From JBFKOL01 sp041628815 (GTDB taxonomy: Bacteria > Bacteroidota > Bacteroidia > Chitinophagales > Saprospiraceae): a stretch of 37,851 nt of DNA. The stretch covers positions 1 through 37,851 of the forward strand of contig JBFKOL010000006.1 in the NCBI GenBank assembly GCA_041628815.1. Direction: 5' to 3'. The notes beneath the pieces were generated by a model, which saw nothing but the letters and a program-made list of their open reading frames with translations, made no database searches and was not told where the DNA came from. Below, piece after piece: positions 26,101 through 34,016 of the stretch. How positions within the stretch are numbered: the first letter of the stretch is position 1; each line of letters opens with the position of its first letter. Position numbers and translations under genes: made by a program.

Positions 26101-28068
26101 AGTTCATTCATTTATCTTCCAGGTAGCGAAAAAGGTTGGAGTCAAAGTCATCACTATCAATGGCTGGCCAATGAGTACAGAAAGATGTCCGTAAATGATC
26201 AACGCAAATTGGCATATGACCTGAGATCCTGGGATGTCCGCATAAAAAATGAAATTGGAGACCCGTCGGACTTTTGGGTATTTGTAAACAACACTCCTTG
26301 GGCCTCTTTAAACCCCAAGGAACTAGCACCCGCTATTGCCGTTTTTGCCTGGGATAAGAAAAACGGGATCGTTCAAAACCATGGAAGTGATTATGGCTCC
26401 ATCCCCTACTCAAAAGATGGTTTTGTCTTTAAAGCCAACACGCCATCCGGAAGAAAGGGATTAATAGAACTGCTGAATGCCCTTCAGGACGGCACCCGGG
26501 TATTTATCCATACCATTTTGGGATCGGACGATGATGATCTTCAAACGAAAGATTGGAAGTCTGACAAGGAAATTCTTGGGAGTGATCTATTCGACGTATT
26601 GACAGGATTTGGGGCTAAAAAGGTAAAAATGCTTGAAACAAGGGGTACAGTCCCTTATACTTTCATATTTGACAAAGGAGAAGGGCCTGTCGTGGAGGAC
26701 TTGGCAGGGTCAATTTATGAAACCTTAGACTTGAACAGTACCGCAAAAAGTATTTGGGACGAAGGTGAAATGACATCTGTACAATTTGGGCCATCAAACA
26801 GGTGGATGCGTCTGAAATGGGAGGAAGAAAAAACTGAAGGTGACCAAACACTTTTGCAGGTGTATGGAGTAAAACCAACGGGAAAGATCGATCTTCTGAA
26901 AGAAATTAGAAACGATTACGACGTAAACCTCACCAGCATTAACCCGGAGAAATATCCGTATTTAAGACTCAAATATGTGACCGAGGATGAAAAACACAAA
27001 ACCAGTGCCCAACTGTCTCATTGGAGGATTGTGCACACCACGTTGCCGGATGCAGCACTTTATTCCGATGTTAAAGATTTTGCCATTGCCGATACCATTA
27101 ATGCCGGAGAAGAGCTGAGCATAAAATTTCAGTTGAGACACCTGACCCCAGCACCAATGGAGGCTCCATTGGTCAGGTTTAGACTTACGGGTAAGGACAA
27201 CCAGGAGGCTGTATTTGTCAGAAGGGTAAACCGTTTACCGGGGAATGGAGCCATTGTTGTTGAGGAGAATGTTCCAACGCAAGATTTGGAAGGTGTTTAT
27301 CGAATAGAAATAGAAATCAACCCAGGGCAGGAAATAAGAGAAGTCACCGACTGTAACAACTTTGGATATACCGAAGTATTCATTCGACCTGATAAGGAAA
27401 ATCCACTGCTGGATGTGACATTTGACGGAAGGCATATTCGAAATGGTCAATATATAAGAAGCCACCCGGAAATCGTCGTAACTCTGTACGATGCAAACCA
27501 ACATGTCCTTTTGACTGATCCGGAACTGCTTGCAATAAAGTTGATCTATCCGGGCGGACTCGAATGGAAAATCAAAATAGGAGACCCCGGAGTTCAATTC
27601 ATTCCAGCCAAAGATCCGTCTAACAACATCGCCTATTTTGTCCTGACCCCTAACCTCAATGCTCCAGGCAACTATGCTCTCGAAGTCCAAGCGAGAGATG
27701 TTGCGGGCAATTCCTCAGGGAAAGAAAAGTTTAGAGTGACGTTCAGGATAGGGGATTACAATGAAGATGCACCCTTCAGGATCTATCCCAACCCTACCAG
27801 GAATCACGCTCAAATAGAGTATTTTTTGAATGCCGACCGCCTACCGGATATATTTATTTTCAGAATCATCTCTTCAGATGGCGTAGTGATCAATTCTTTT
27901 GGTCCATCGGAATTTGGAGGAATAGGTCCTGGGCTGAATTCTTTCGTATGGGATGCGACCGATAATTCTGGCAGCCCATTGCCTGCGGGTATTTATTTTT
28001 ATGAATTGATCACAGACATCGGGTCGAAGCGCGACAAGATCAAGGGTAGTATTATTTTGTTGCGATAG
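23152..28068 (+). CDS. PorU2-like C25 (gingipain) family protease with T9SS sorting domain
   Basis: Giant exported protein of 1638 residues from ATG 23152, which starts a clean signal peptide (RRSIAFGLFAIGLFASLAAQ); a GTG at 23065 would add 29 residues. The C25 protease domain spans about 395-755 with the catalytic pair H628 in TFFGHSAVG and C658 in LSLGCHSGN, and ends LHGDPAYR. It is followed by a CARDB-like domain (about 762-876), a fibronectin-like segment, an ILEI/PANDER-like region (about 1041-1176), a second CARDB-like domain, and a C-terminal T9SS type A sorting domain (from about 1542, YPNPTRN, then AGIYFYELI). The layout matches PorU2-type proteins, homologues of the type IX sortase PorU. 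Whether it acts as sortase or protease is not shown. Confidence 0.85.
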   Translation: MEFIRRSIAFGLFAIGLFASLAAQVFGTGIPDNWYDENQRYFVFFVDQEGIYRLTYEELAKAGVPVDLIKPERYRLFSYGIEQNLLISSQEQFQAKDYLEFYGRNNDGTLDAILYADPVHHPLNPKLSFYGNKRPYYLTWDKSPDKLPAPRRYIKKDNGLGGQGLPPKESIYLHKRDTIFTSFHFKPTHDGRNYIRYSNFDVAEGYGSELTNETNLYFQLEDFVSNTLDVRVKLRFGTNVLSRNHSVYINDFAIKNISQTGYGVVEVNEKINRQLITSHNLKLTIRGLTGSQDKHSLAFAEIWYPRKYDFKGQSTFFFHQQPSIISRLVEIENFDVKSGQVRLFNLDKGYYMHCETQDDLVRFVSPSSFTEDRLILTTDQAVLTINSIEEVRLNKQLNDVDYMIITHPRLIQGGAEEYEKYRQSPEGGGYRTAIVDMDLIYHAFGYGVKGHPASLVNYFKALDREEKMPDFIFLLGKGLEYSEFHDGDTDQSFVPTMGIPGSDNLLVRGMDGKFPAAPVGRLAASNTDDIINYLEKIKLHENPVNESQTLSDQGWKKSLIHLSGGSADIQDLLFSFLRDMEHIVSNNKFGGEVTTFRKTSADPIQQTKTQAIIERMNEGAAMVTFFGHSAVGTFDFSLEDPSKYDNKGKNPVILSLGCHSGNIHTPFPGVSEDFVLEKENGAIAFVASSGTAFPGPQYRLGSALYEFLGGEMYGEPIGRILQRVISEQSQSTSIEVQTLAQQFTLHGDPAYRQHGFSGSDYIIDPATVRIEPDLLNSTVQQFDVVFDVVNIGAATTEEVDVRAIHVLPNGTATDTFLLTIPSPANRTNVAIAFNNPGLSAIGINKVLLELDPFNLIAEKPGDLAETNNRLINATGEEGHRFFILDNSARPMYPPDFSIVPEAGEIKLSSAISNALSPGGTFIVQIDTTNQFNSPLLQTAELESTSSIISWAPDLNWTPGTVYYWRIRPEDNDVFNLNNHLWRTSSFIYLPGSEKGWSQSHHYQWLANEYRKMSVNDQRKLAYDLRSWDVRIKNEIGDPSDFWVFVNNTPWASLNPKELAPAIAVFAWDKKNGIVQNHGSDYGSIPYSKDGFVFKANTPSGRKGLIELLNALQDGTRVFIHTILGSDDDDLQTKDWKSDKEILGSDLFDVLTGFGAKKVKMLETRGTVPYTFIFDKGEGPVVEDLAGSIYETLDLNSTAKSIWDEGEMTSVQFGPSNRWMRLKWEEEKTEGDQTLLQVYGVKPTGKIDLLKEIRNDYDVNLTSINPEKYPYLRLKYVTEDEKHKTSAQLSHWRIVHTTLPDAALYSDVKDFAIADTINAGEELSIKFQLRHLTPAPMEAPLVRFRLTGKDNQEAVFVRRVNRLPGNGAIVVEENVPTQDLEGVYRIEIEINPGQEIREVTDCNNFGYTEVFIRPDKENPLLDVTFDGRHIRNGQYIRSHPEIVVTLYDANQHVLLTDPELLAIKLIYPGGLEWKIKIGDPGVQFIPAKDPSNNIAYFVLTPNLNAPGNYALEVQARDVAGNSSGKEKFRVTFRIGDYNEDAPFRIYPNPTRNHAQIEYFLNADRLPDIFIFRIISSDGVVINSFGPSEFGGIGPGLNSFVWDATDNSGSPLPAGIYFYELITDIGSKRDKIKGSIILLR

Positions 28069-28960
28069 CTATTATTTTACCCGCCAATCTGGCCATGGGC
28101 TGAAGTATATCAAGCAACAAGTTTTCCGGGTAGTAATTATGGCCGGAAAACAAATCGAATACCCCTCGAACAAAGAATACGGGAATATTCTTGAAAGTTT
28201 TGAATATGCCGTGCAAGCGATATTGTTCAGGGAAGACTGCATATCCATCTCTGGCAGTAACATATGCAGATTTGACGTGCCACCATAGCTTGTGTTTATG
28301 AGGCAGTACGGCATGGTAGACCATCAAGTTCGGATCATATCCGATATTCCAGCCTTGTTGTCTAAACTTAATTTGTACCAGATTTTCTGCACCATATCCC
28401 AAGAGATCACCTTTCATTCCGGCCTTTTCGTCAAATCCACCAACGGCTACTAATTTTTCTTTTTGAAAAAACATATTCCCTCCCCATAGAAATCCTTCAT
28501 TCAATAAGCCAGGCGCATCAAGCATAATGGGTTTGTTGCCATATTCACTACTGAGCCAACGTGGTTTTCCAAATGGCCAATGTGACTGTATAGCACCGCC
28601 AAAACATGCATACTTATCCTCTTTAATCATAGAAAAAGCACGGGAAATGAATCCGCGAGGTACTACGGAGTCATCATCGAGATAGCCTATATACTTTGTT
28701 GTGGCAATCGCAGCACCACGATTTCTTGCACGGCTTAATCCTCCGGCTTCCCGGGAATAGTAAAAAGGATTACCATACGCCGAAACCAAGGACATATTTG
28801 CGGATTGATTGCCTGGGTCATCAGAGGTGTCAATTACTACCACAGAACATTTCTGATGCCCACAAGCTAGGTCAGAAGACAAAGCATCAAGACATTCTTT
28901 GAGTAATTTCTGACGGTTATACGTACAAATTATTATCGACAGCAATTGATTGTCCTCCAT
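28052..28960 (-). CDS. Glycosyltransferase family 2
   Basis: A 302-residue cytoplasmic GT-A enzyme. It begins LLSIIICTYNRQKLL, with a YLDDDSVVP metal-binding motif (D95-D97) after LSRARNRGA, typical of galactosyl/rhamnosyl-type GT2 enzymes; GAENLVQIKFRQQG in the middle provides the acceptor-side ED-like motif. ATG start. The last 17 bases overlap the convergent PorU2-like gene, and it is divergent by 35 bases from the next GT2 gene. First gene of the surface-glycan locus; sugar specificity unknown. Confidence 0.88.
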   Translation of the reverse strand: MEDNQLLSIIICTYNRQKLLKECLDALSSDLACGHQKCSVVVIDTSDDPGNQSANMSLVSAYGNPFYYSREAGGLSRARNRGAAIATTKYIGYLDDDSVVPRGFISRAFSMIKEDKYACFGGAIQSHWPFGKPRWLSSEYGNKPIMLDAPGLLNEGFLWGGNMFFQKEKLVAVGGFDEKAGMKGDLLGYGAENLVQIKFRQQGWNIGYDPNLMVYHAVLPHKHKLWWHVKSAYVTARDGYAVFPEQYRLHGIFKTFKNIPVFFVRGVFDLFSGHNYYPENLLLDILQPMARLAGKIIAIATK

Positions 28961-28995
28961 ATGAAGGTCCGAAAGACTATTTTAGACTTTCCAAT

Positions 28996-29826
28996 ATGGA
29001 CATTTCTGTCATCATACCCGTTTACAATGCTCAAGAATATCTGGAAAGATGCCTTGAATCGATTCTTATACAGAAAGAAGTTCTTCAGATAATCGCGGTG
29101 GACGACGGATCAGAAGACAGCAGTGCCGAAATAATAAACACTTACGGAAAAAACCATAAAAAAATAGAATTTCACCGGCACGAGGCTGGAAAAAACCTTG
29201 GGAGGGCAGCCACACGAAACCTCGGGCTTAGCAAAGCGAAATCCTCTTGGATAGCCTTTCTGGATGCGGACGACTATTACTTGCCCGGAAGATTTGAACA
29301 CGTGACTCAAAGGCCGAACAAAGGAATCGATGGGTTTTATGATAGCATTCAAACCGAATATTCCAAACCCAAGTACAGGGCGGTTTTTAACGATAATTTT
29401 ACTGGGATAAGAACAAATGTTGAACCAACCGAACTGTTCCGGCACCTTGTACTGCATGACGAGGATCACATCTCCCTGAACGGACTGACCGTACGGAAAA
29501 GATGTTGTTTGGAAATAGGTGGATTTGACCGTGAACTCGAGATAGGGGAAGACACCGATTTCGTATGGCGGTTGGCAAAAAGCTATCGGCTGATTCCAGG
29601 AGAAAAAAGTGATCCTGTTGCCGTCAGATACGTGCACGGTAAGAACTCATACTTTGACCGAAAACGCGTATTTGAAAATCGCCGCAAATTTTATCTCAAA
29701 TGGAAGGAGATAACAGATCATCCAAACACAGAGGGACTTGTCAAACAAAAAATTTCCGAAAAAGCAGCTTATTATGGAAGGACACCGGCGTTTAGGAGGC
29801 TTTTCAACTCCCTGTTACAGAGGTAA
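28996..29826 (+). CDS. Glycosyltransferase family 2
   Basis: A 276-residue GT-A protein. It opens DISVIIPVYNAQEYLERCLES, has VDDGSEDSS (35-43), the RAATRNLGL segment, and the metal-binding DADD (90-93) followed by the IGGFDRELEIGEDTDFVWRL-type acceptor motif (ED at about 184-186). Starts with ATG. Its final 23 bases overlap the convergent GT4 gene. Length is short, lacking membrane helices, so it is probably a soluble or peripheral enzyme adding one sugar. Confidence 0.88.
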   Translation: MDISVIIPVYNAQEYLERCLESILIQKEVLQIIAVDDGSEDSSAEIINTYGKNHKKIEFHRHEAGKNLGRAATRNLGLSKAKSSWIAFLDADDYYLPGRFEHVTQRPNKGIDGFYDSIQTEYSKPKYRAVFNDNFTGIRTNVEPTELFRHLVLHDEDHISLNGLTVRKRCCLEIGGFDRELEIGEDTDFVWRLAKSYRLIPGEKSDPVAVRYVHGKNSYFDRKRVFENRRKFYLKWKEITDHPNTEGLVKQKISEKAAYYGRTPAFRRLFNSLLQR

Positions 29827-30949
29827 AAAGTTCAGATAGTTTGGGAGCTACAGCTTGCACTGAGAACTCTTGTAAGGCTCTTTTGCGGATATTTTCAGCG
29901 TCAAAGGTGTCCAGATTCAAAAGTACATGTTCTATTGTCCGGGCAAGACTTTCTTCTGTTGCATGATGGTCGATTAAACCGTTGTAATCACGGATAATAT
30001 CCCTACAACCACCATTATCCGTCGCGATAACCGGAAGACCGCACAAAAGTGCTTCTACCAATACAATACCAAAGCTTTCATGAGAACTTGGCAATACCAG
30101 AAGACTTGCCTTTGCCAAAAAAGCGGCTACTTTTATCTGCTCCTGACGACCCGCAAAGATGATATATTCTGAAAGATTCAAAATTCTTGCAAGATGGATG
30201 AGTTTTTTTCTTTTAGGACCATCTCCTATGACTAACAATCTGACAGGTTGGCCTGATGCTCTCACACGTGCAAAGGCTTGTATCAACAAATCAACTCTTT
30301 TACGTTCAATCAAATCACCCACGAATACGATGGTTTTATTGGTTTCAATCTTCTCTTCACGGGGAGAGAAGATCTTGTGATCTATAAAATTTGGCACCAC
30401 CTCGGTGTCGTAGGACCACCTGACCTGTATGAACTCTTTAAGTGCATGACTCACACAGATGATACGATTAGCCCCGCGCAATGCTTCTTCAACAAATCGC
30501 ACGTGATAGGGCCTGATCGTTTCATTGAGCAATCCCGAAAAATGGAGAACCACGACGTATGGAATTTGGAATCTTTTTTTTATTCGTGCTGCGACAGCGC
30601 CTCCGAGGTAAGTGTGGGCAAAAATCACAGTAGGGGCGCCAAACTGTTTGATATAGTCCGATATATGGTTGGAGTAAATTTGTACCCAACAATTCAATGT
30701 CCAAGATGTGTTCCTGGGTAAAAAGGGCCCTCGTTGTATGAAAGCCCGGTAGGGTAGTTGGTCTACGACCTGTGTGCGCAAGAAGTTACCACGGCATAAG
30801 TGTCTTATACTCAAATCTGCAAAAGCCAGGTCTATATTGAAACCAAAAAGGTACAAAAGGCGGGTTTGATGGTGAATGAAATCACCGTCATAAGGATTTA
30901 ATGGACCTGGAAACCAACCAGGGACGACGAGAATTTTTCCCTTAAAAAT
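29804..30949 (-). CDS. Glycosyltransferase family 4, start codon non-canonical
   Basis: The frame runs well upstream of the only canonical start (TTG at 30856). The 31 codons before it read KILVVPGWFPGPLNP then DGDFIHHQTRLL, a GT4 N-terminus, and the frame is closed by TAG at 30956-30958. No ATG, GTG or TTG lies there; ATT at 30949 (then TTT AAG GGA AAA) is the best start I see. The 381-residue protein then has the GT-B C-terminal domain VFVGDLIERKRVDLLIQAF (about 208-226) and the EX7E motif ESFGIVLVE (E291, E299). It is divergent from the next GT2 gene by about 48 bases. Donor unknown. A sequence error is the alternative to a true ATT start. Confidence 0.8.
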   Translation of the reverse strand: MFKGKILVVPGWFPGPLNPYDGDFIHHQTRLLYLFGFNIDLAFADLSIRHLCRGNFLRTQVVDQLPYRAFIQRGPFLPRNTSWTLNCWVQIYSNHISDYIKQFGAPTVIFAHTYLGGAVAARIKKRFQIPYVVVLHFSGLLNETIRPYHVRFVEEALRGANRIICVSHALKEFIQVRWSYDTEVVPNFIDHKIFSPREEKIETNKTIVFVGDLIERKRVDLLIQAFARVRASGQPVRLLVIGDGPKRKKLIHLARILNLSEYIIFAGRQEQIKVAAFLAKASLLVLPSSHESFGIVLVEALLCGLPVIATDNGGCRDIIRDYNGLIDHHATEESLARTIEHVLLNLDTFDAENIRKRALQEFSVQAVAPKLSELFTSVTGS

Positions 30950-30997
30950 GATATACTATTTTTTCGCAATATAACTTTACAAAACAAAAGAACTCAG

Positions 30998-31873
30998 ATC
31001 CAATACACGATCATTATCCCACATTTTAATCAAACAGAAGCTTTACTTCGCTGTTTGAGAGCTGTTCATGAACAAACGTTGTCCAGGGACCACTTCGAAG
31101 TTATCGTTATCGACAATGGCACTTGGGCCTTTCCGACAAAAGAGCTAACCGAAGAATTTCCGGATGTATATTTCATGGAGAATAAGCAGGCCCGAAATCC
31201 TTATGTTTCAAGAAACATCGGGATTGAACAGGCAATCGGGAAATGGATCGTCCTATTGGATGCCGGGTGTGCCCCGGCAACACACTGGCTCGAAAAGGCC
31301 CACACGGCTCTTTATGAAGAAACCTTAGACCTTGCTGCGGGGAAATTCGTCATGGACCTGAAAGGGAAAGGTTTCTGGGAGAAGATCTACAGTATTATGT
31401 ATTTACAGAATGAAAAAAACGAAAATATGGGCACGGGCTTTCCGGCTGGAAACCTGTTTGTAAGGAAGAAGCTCTTCAAAACCTTGGGAATGTTTAAGAC
31501 AATAGGTCATTCTGGCAATGACATAGCTTGGACTAAAAGAGCTATAGAGTCGGGGATGCGGTTTGCTGTTATTCCAGGCGCTGAAGTCTTTTACGAACCT
31601 AAAGGGTTTCGGACACTATCATTTTCTGTCTTCAAATACGGCACAGGTTCGGAGTACTCCAGGGTGAATGGCCGATCTTTCAAAGATGTCATGCGTTTTT
31701 TTCTTCCGATGCAACCAAAAAACTTCAAATCGGCACTTTCCTATAGAGGTCTTCGGCCCAAAGGTGTCTTGGAAGAATTGAAGTTGTTTTCCGGGACTTA
31801 CTATGTAAAGATTGTATTCGGGCTCGGTTTATTAAAGGGAAAGATTCTTAACTTTTTACACTCGAAAAGCTGA
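30998..31873 (+). CDS. Glycosyltransferase family 2, start codon non-canonical
   Basis: The shortest canonical frame starts at TTG 31055, but it would lack the first beta strand of the GT-A fold. The frame is open upstream to a TAA at 30899-30901, and the codons just before read QYTIIIPHFNQTEALLRC, a clear GT2 N-terminus. No ATG, GTG or TTG lies there. ATC at 30998 fits family spacing best; ATA at 30971 is another option. From there the protein is 291 residues with VIVIDNG, ARNPYVSRNIG and LLDAGCAP, where DAG replaces the usual DAD. Its TGA overlaps the GNAT-like gene through CTGA. Confidence 0.78.
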   Translation: MQYTIIIPHFNQTEALLRCLRAVHEQTLSRDHFEVIVIDNGTWAFPTKELTEEFPDVYFMENKQARNPYVSRNIGIEQAIGKWIVLLDAGCAPATHWLEKAHTALYEETLDLAAGKFVMDLKGKGFWEKIYSIMYLQNEKNENMGTGFPAGNLFVRKKLFKTLGMFKTIGHSGNDIAWTKRAIESGMRFAVIPGAEVFYEPKGFRTLSFSVFKYGTGSEYSRVNGRSFKDVMRFFLPMQPKNFKSALSYRGLRPKGVLEELKLFSGTYYVKIVFGLGLLKGKILNFLHSKS

Positions 31874-32838
31874 CATCCAGGAAGGAAAAGTACCGGGCGT
31901 TTTGCGCAAAGAATTCATCGCTGGAATTGTTTTATCAACCGGCGTACCTCGATGTTGTTTGTGATGATGGAGAATGGGATGTAGCATTGTACGAAGAAGG
32001 CGATGAGGTGGTTGCTGTATGGCCTTATTACGTCAAGAGAAAGGTTGGTTTGCATTACATTACACAGCCTAACCTTACCCCTTACCTGGGCATTGTGGGG
32101 CCTATAATAGACCAGGCATTAAAAATGCCTCGTTTGAGGGCAAAAGAAATCAAGGCATACCATGCGCTTTGTGAACAATTACCGCGCATTGCATCTTTGA
32201 GGGTTCACTGCCATCCTGATTTCAACAACGGATTGCCTCTCCAGTGGTACGGCTTATCACAAACTGTGCGGTATACCTATCGTCTCAATCTTTTGCAGAA
32301 GGAAGAACACCTTTGGGATTGCATGGAATCAGGGCAAAGAAACAGGATCAGAAAGGCGACTGGTTCTTTACATGTACAAGAATCTGAAGATCCTGACATT
32401 TTTATCAATCTTGCCGGCAAATCATTTCGCAGAGATGGCTCCCAATCGATTTTTTCAACCGAGTGGTTCAGAAAATACGACACCTTTTTAGGTGCCTCGA
32501 AGTTGAGAAAAATCAGCCTGGCAGTTGACCGCCAGGGAAAACCACTTGCCGCCAATTATACGGTAAAAGGAAAACATACCATCTATTGTATAGGTATTGG
32601 CCGTGAAAACGATGATACAATCTCTGGTGCCAATGCTTTTCTGATGTGGAAGACCATTTGTGCATACAGGTCTGAAGGCTATCGTTGGTTTGATTTTGAA
32701 GGGGGCAACATTATGCGAATTGAAAAGTTCTTCAGGTCTTTTGGTGGCGACCTAGTACCTTATTATTGTTTTCTTAAGCCACCGCCATTGTGGGTAAGTG
32801 CTGCCAAGCGGATTAGGGATAAGTTCAATAGACCATGA
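31870..32838 (+). CDS. FemAB/GNAT-like acyltransferase, CTG start likely
   Basis: The canonical frame starts at TTG 31927, but upstream codons encode RKEKYRAFCAKNSS, an N-terminal segment I expect in this family before LFYQPAYLDVV. In that frame the only start-like codon near is CTG at 31870, overlapping the upstream TGA as CTGA; a TAA closes the frame at 31849-31851. From there the protein is 322 residues. It has the GNAT-fold pieces SGQRNRIRKATG, KISLAVDRQGKPLAANYTVKG, GIGRENDDTISGANAFLMWK and RWFDFEGGNI of the FemAB-related acetyltransferase (GNAT) group often found in polysaccharide loci. Substrate unknown. Confidence 0.78.
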   Translation: MTSRKEKYRAFCAKNSSLELFYQPAYLDVVCDDGEWDVALYEEGDEVVAVWPYYVKRKVGLHYITQPNLTPYLGIVGPIIDQALKMPRLRAKEIKAYHALCEQLPRIASLRVHCHPDFNNGLPLQWYGLSQTVRYTYRLNLLQKEEHLWDCMESGQRNRIRKATGSLHVQESEDPDIFINLAGKSFRRDGSQSIFSTEWFRKYDTFLGASKLRKISLAVDRQGKPLAANYTVKGKHTIYCIGIGRENDDTISGANAFLMWKTICAYRSEGYRWFDFEGGNIMRIEKFFRSFGGDLVPYYCFLKPPPLWVSAAKRIRDKFNRP

Positions 32839-34016
32839 GCGAGGATAAATTAAAAGGGCTCATGATCTATCCTATGGACCTGTGCGACCCCAACCATGGA
32901 GGAATACGCCAAAAAAGCATTGGCCAGTTTAAAGGGATGGAAGAAAATGGCATTGACTGTGACCAAATTCACCTTTGCGGATCCATGATTATCGCAAACG
33001 GAGAACTGTCATTGCCAAAACAAATCAAGCCATTTAATACGGCCACCTTACGCATGCTTTTTTTCAGAAGGATAATCGACCTGGTAGGCAACAAATGCTA
33101 CGACATTTGCCTAATTAGGTATAGGGTCTGGATGCCTCAAATGGATCGTTTCTTGCACTTAATCAAGAAAAACAACCCAAAATGCAAGGTAGCGATTGAA
33201 GTGCCAACATTTCCATACAGCATGGAATGGGAAGGACCTTTGGCAAGAGTTGTCTTAAGGTTAGACAAGATGGTCCAGCGCAAGGCAAACCCATATATTG
33301 ATCTTATTATTCATCCCGGAGGCGGGGAATCCATTTGGGGAAAGCCGACGATGCATATCGACAATGCAGTACTCATTCAAAAAACTCTTCTTAAACCCTA
33401 CGACATAAAAGATGAAATTCGACTAATAGCCATAGGCAAATGGAGAAAGTGGCATGGCCTGGACAGGTTGATAGTGGCTATGCGTGTCGATCGAGAGACG
33501 GTACAAAACCACCGTATCAGTTTAACCATCGTAGGAACTGGATCTGAAACGAGACGACTCAAACAACTCTCACAGAACCTGGAGCTTACAGAACACATTA
33601 GTTTTATGGGCGCTATTGCCGAAGATCATCTCCGATTTATGCTGAAAAAACAATGGATAGGAGTTGGAACATTAGGTCTTCACCGCAAGGGAAAAATGTT
33701 GAACTCGTCCTTAAAACACAGAACATATTGCGCATATGGAGTCCCGTTTATCCTCTCAGGCAACGATTTATCCTTTCCCGCTGATTTGCCCTTCGTTAAC
33801 TATTTTCCTGACAATGATGAACCCATTTCTATAGAGGAGGTTGTGAACTTTCACTCAAAATTGCACAAAATGCGCGATGTAAGGAGAGAAATGCAGGAGT
33901 ACGCCACAAAGAAGCTTAACTGGAGTCAAAGAATGAGGTCGGTTCTAGAAGGACTCGGTGTCGCAGGACCGGGTAACGCATCAAGTTGTGCTGAAAGTTC
34001 GGGGGCCTTGCAATAG
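32835..34016 (+). CDS. Glycosyltransferase, GT-B fold (family 4-like)
   Basis: A 393-residue protein beginning with ATG inside an ATGA overlap with the GNAT-like gene. The N-terminal half contains NHGGIRQKSIGQF, matching the glycine-rich loop of GT-B enzymes, and the C-terminal half has RLIAIGKWRKWHGLDRLIVA and LTIVGTGSETRRL with HISFMGAI, the nucleotide-sugar domain of GT4. The classic EX7E acid pair is not clear. The last 91 bases overlap the convergent GT4 gene, and the tail GVAGPGNASSC-like is unlike a GT fold. Sugar unknown. Confidence 0.8.
   Translation: MSEDKLKGLMIYPMDLCDPNHGGIRQKSIGQFKGMEENGIDCDQIHLCGSMIIANGELSLPKQIKPFNTATLRMLFFRRIIDLVGNKCYDICLIRYRVWMPQMDRFLHLIKKNNPKCKVAIEVPTFPYSMEWEGPLARVVLRLDKMVQRKANPYIDLIIHPGGGESIWGKPTMHIDNAVLIQKTLLKPYDIKDEIRLIAIGKWRKWHGLDRLIVAMRVDRETVQNHRISLTIVGTGSETRRLKQLSQNLELTEHISFMGAIAEDHLRFMLKKQWIGVGTLGLHRKGKMLNSSLKHRTYCAYGVPFILSGNDLSFPADLPFVNYFPDNDEPISIEEVVNFHSKLHKMRDVRREMQEYATKKLNWSQRMRSVLEGLGVAGPGNASSCAESSGALQ

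Noticed and set aside
27235..27690. 151-residue frame on the minus strand within the protease gene
   Set aside because: Antisense to the second CARDB-like region of the PorU2-like protein and without recognisable motifs.
29110..29637. 175-residue frame on the minus strand
   Set aside because: Antisense to the well-supported GT2 gene at 28996-29826, whose conserved motifs occupy the other strand.
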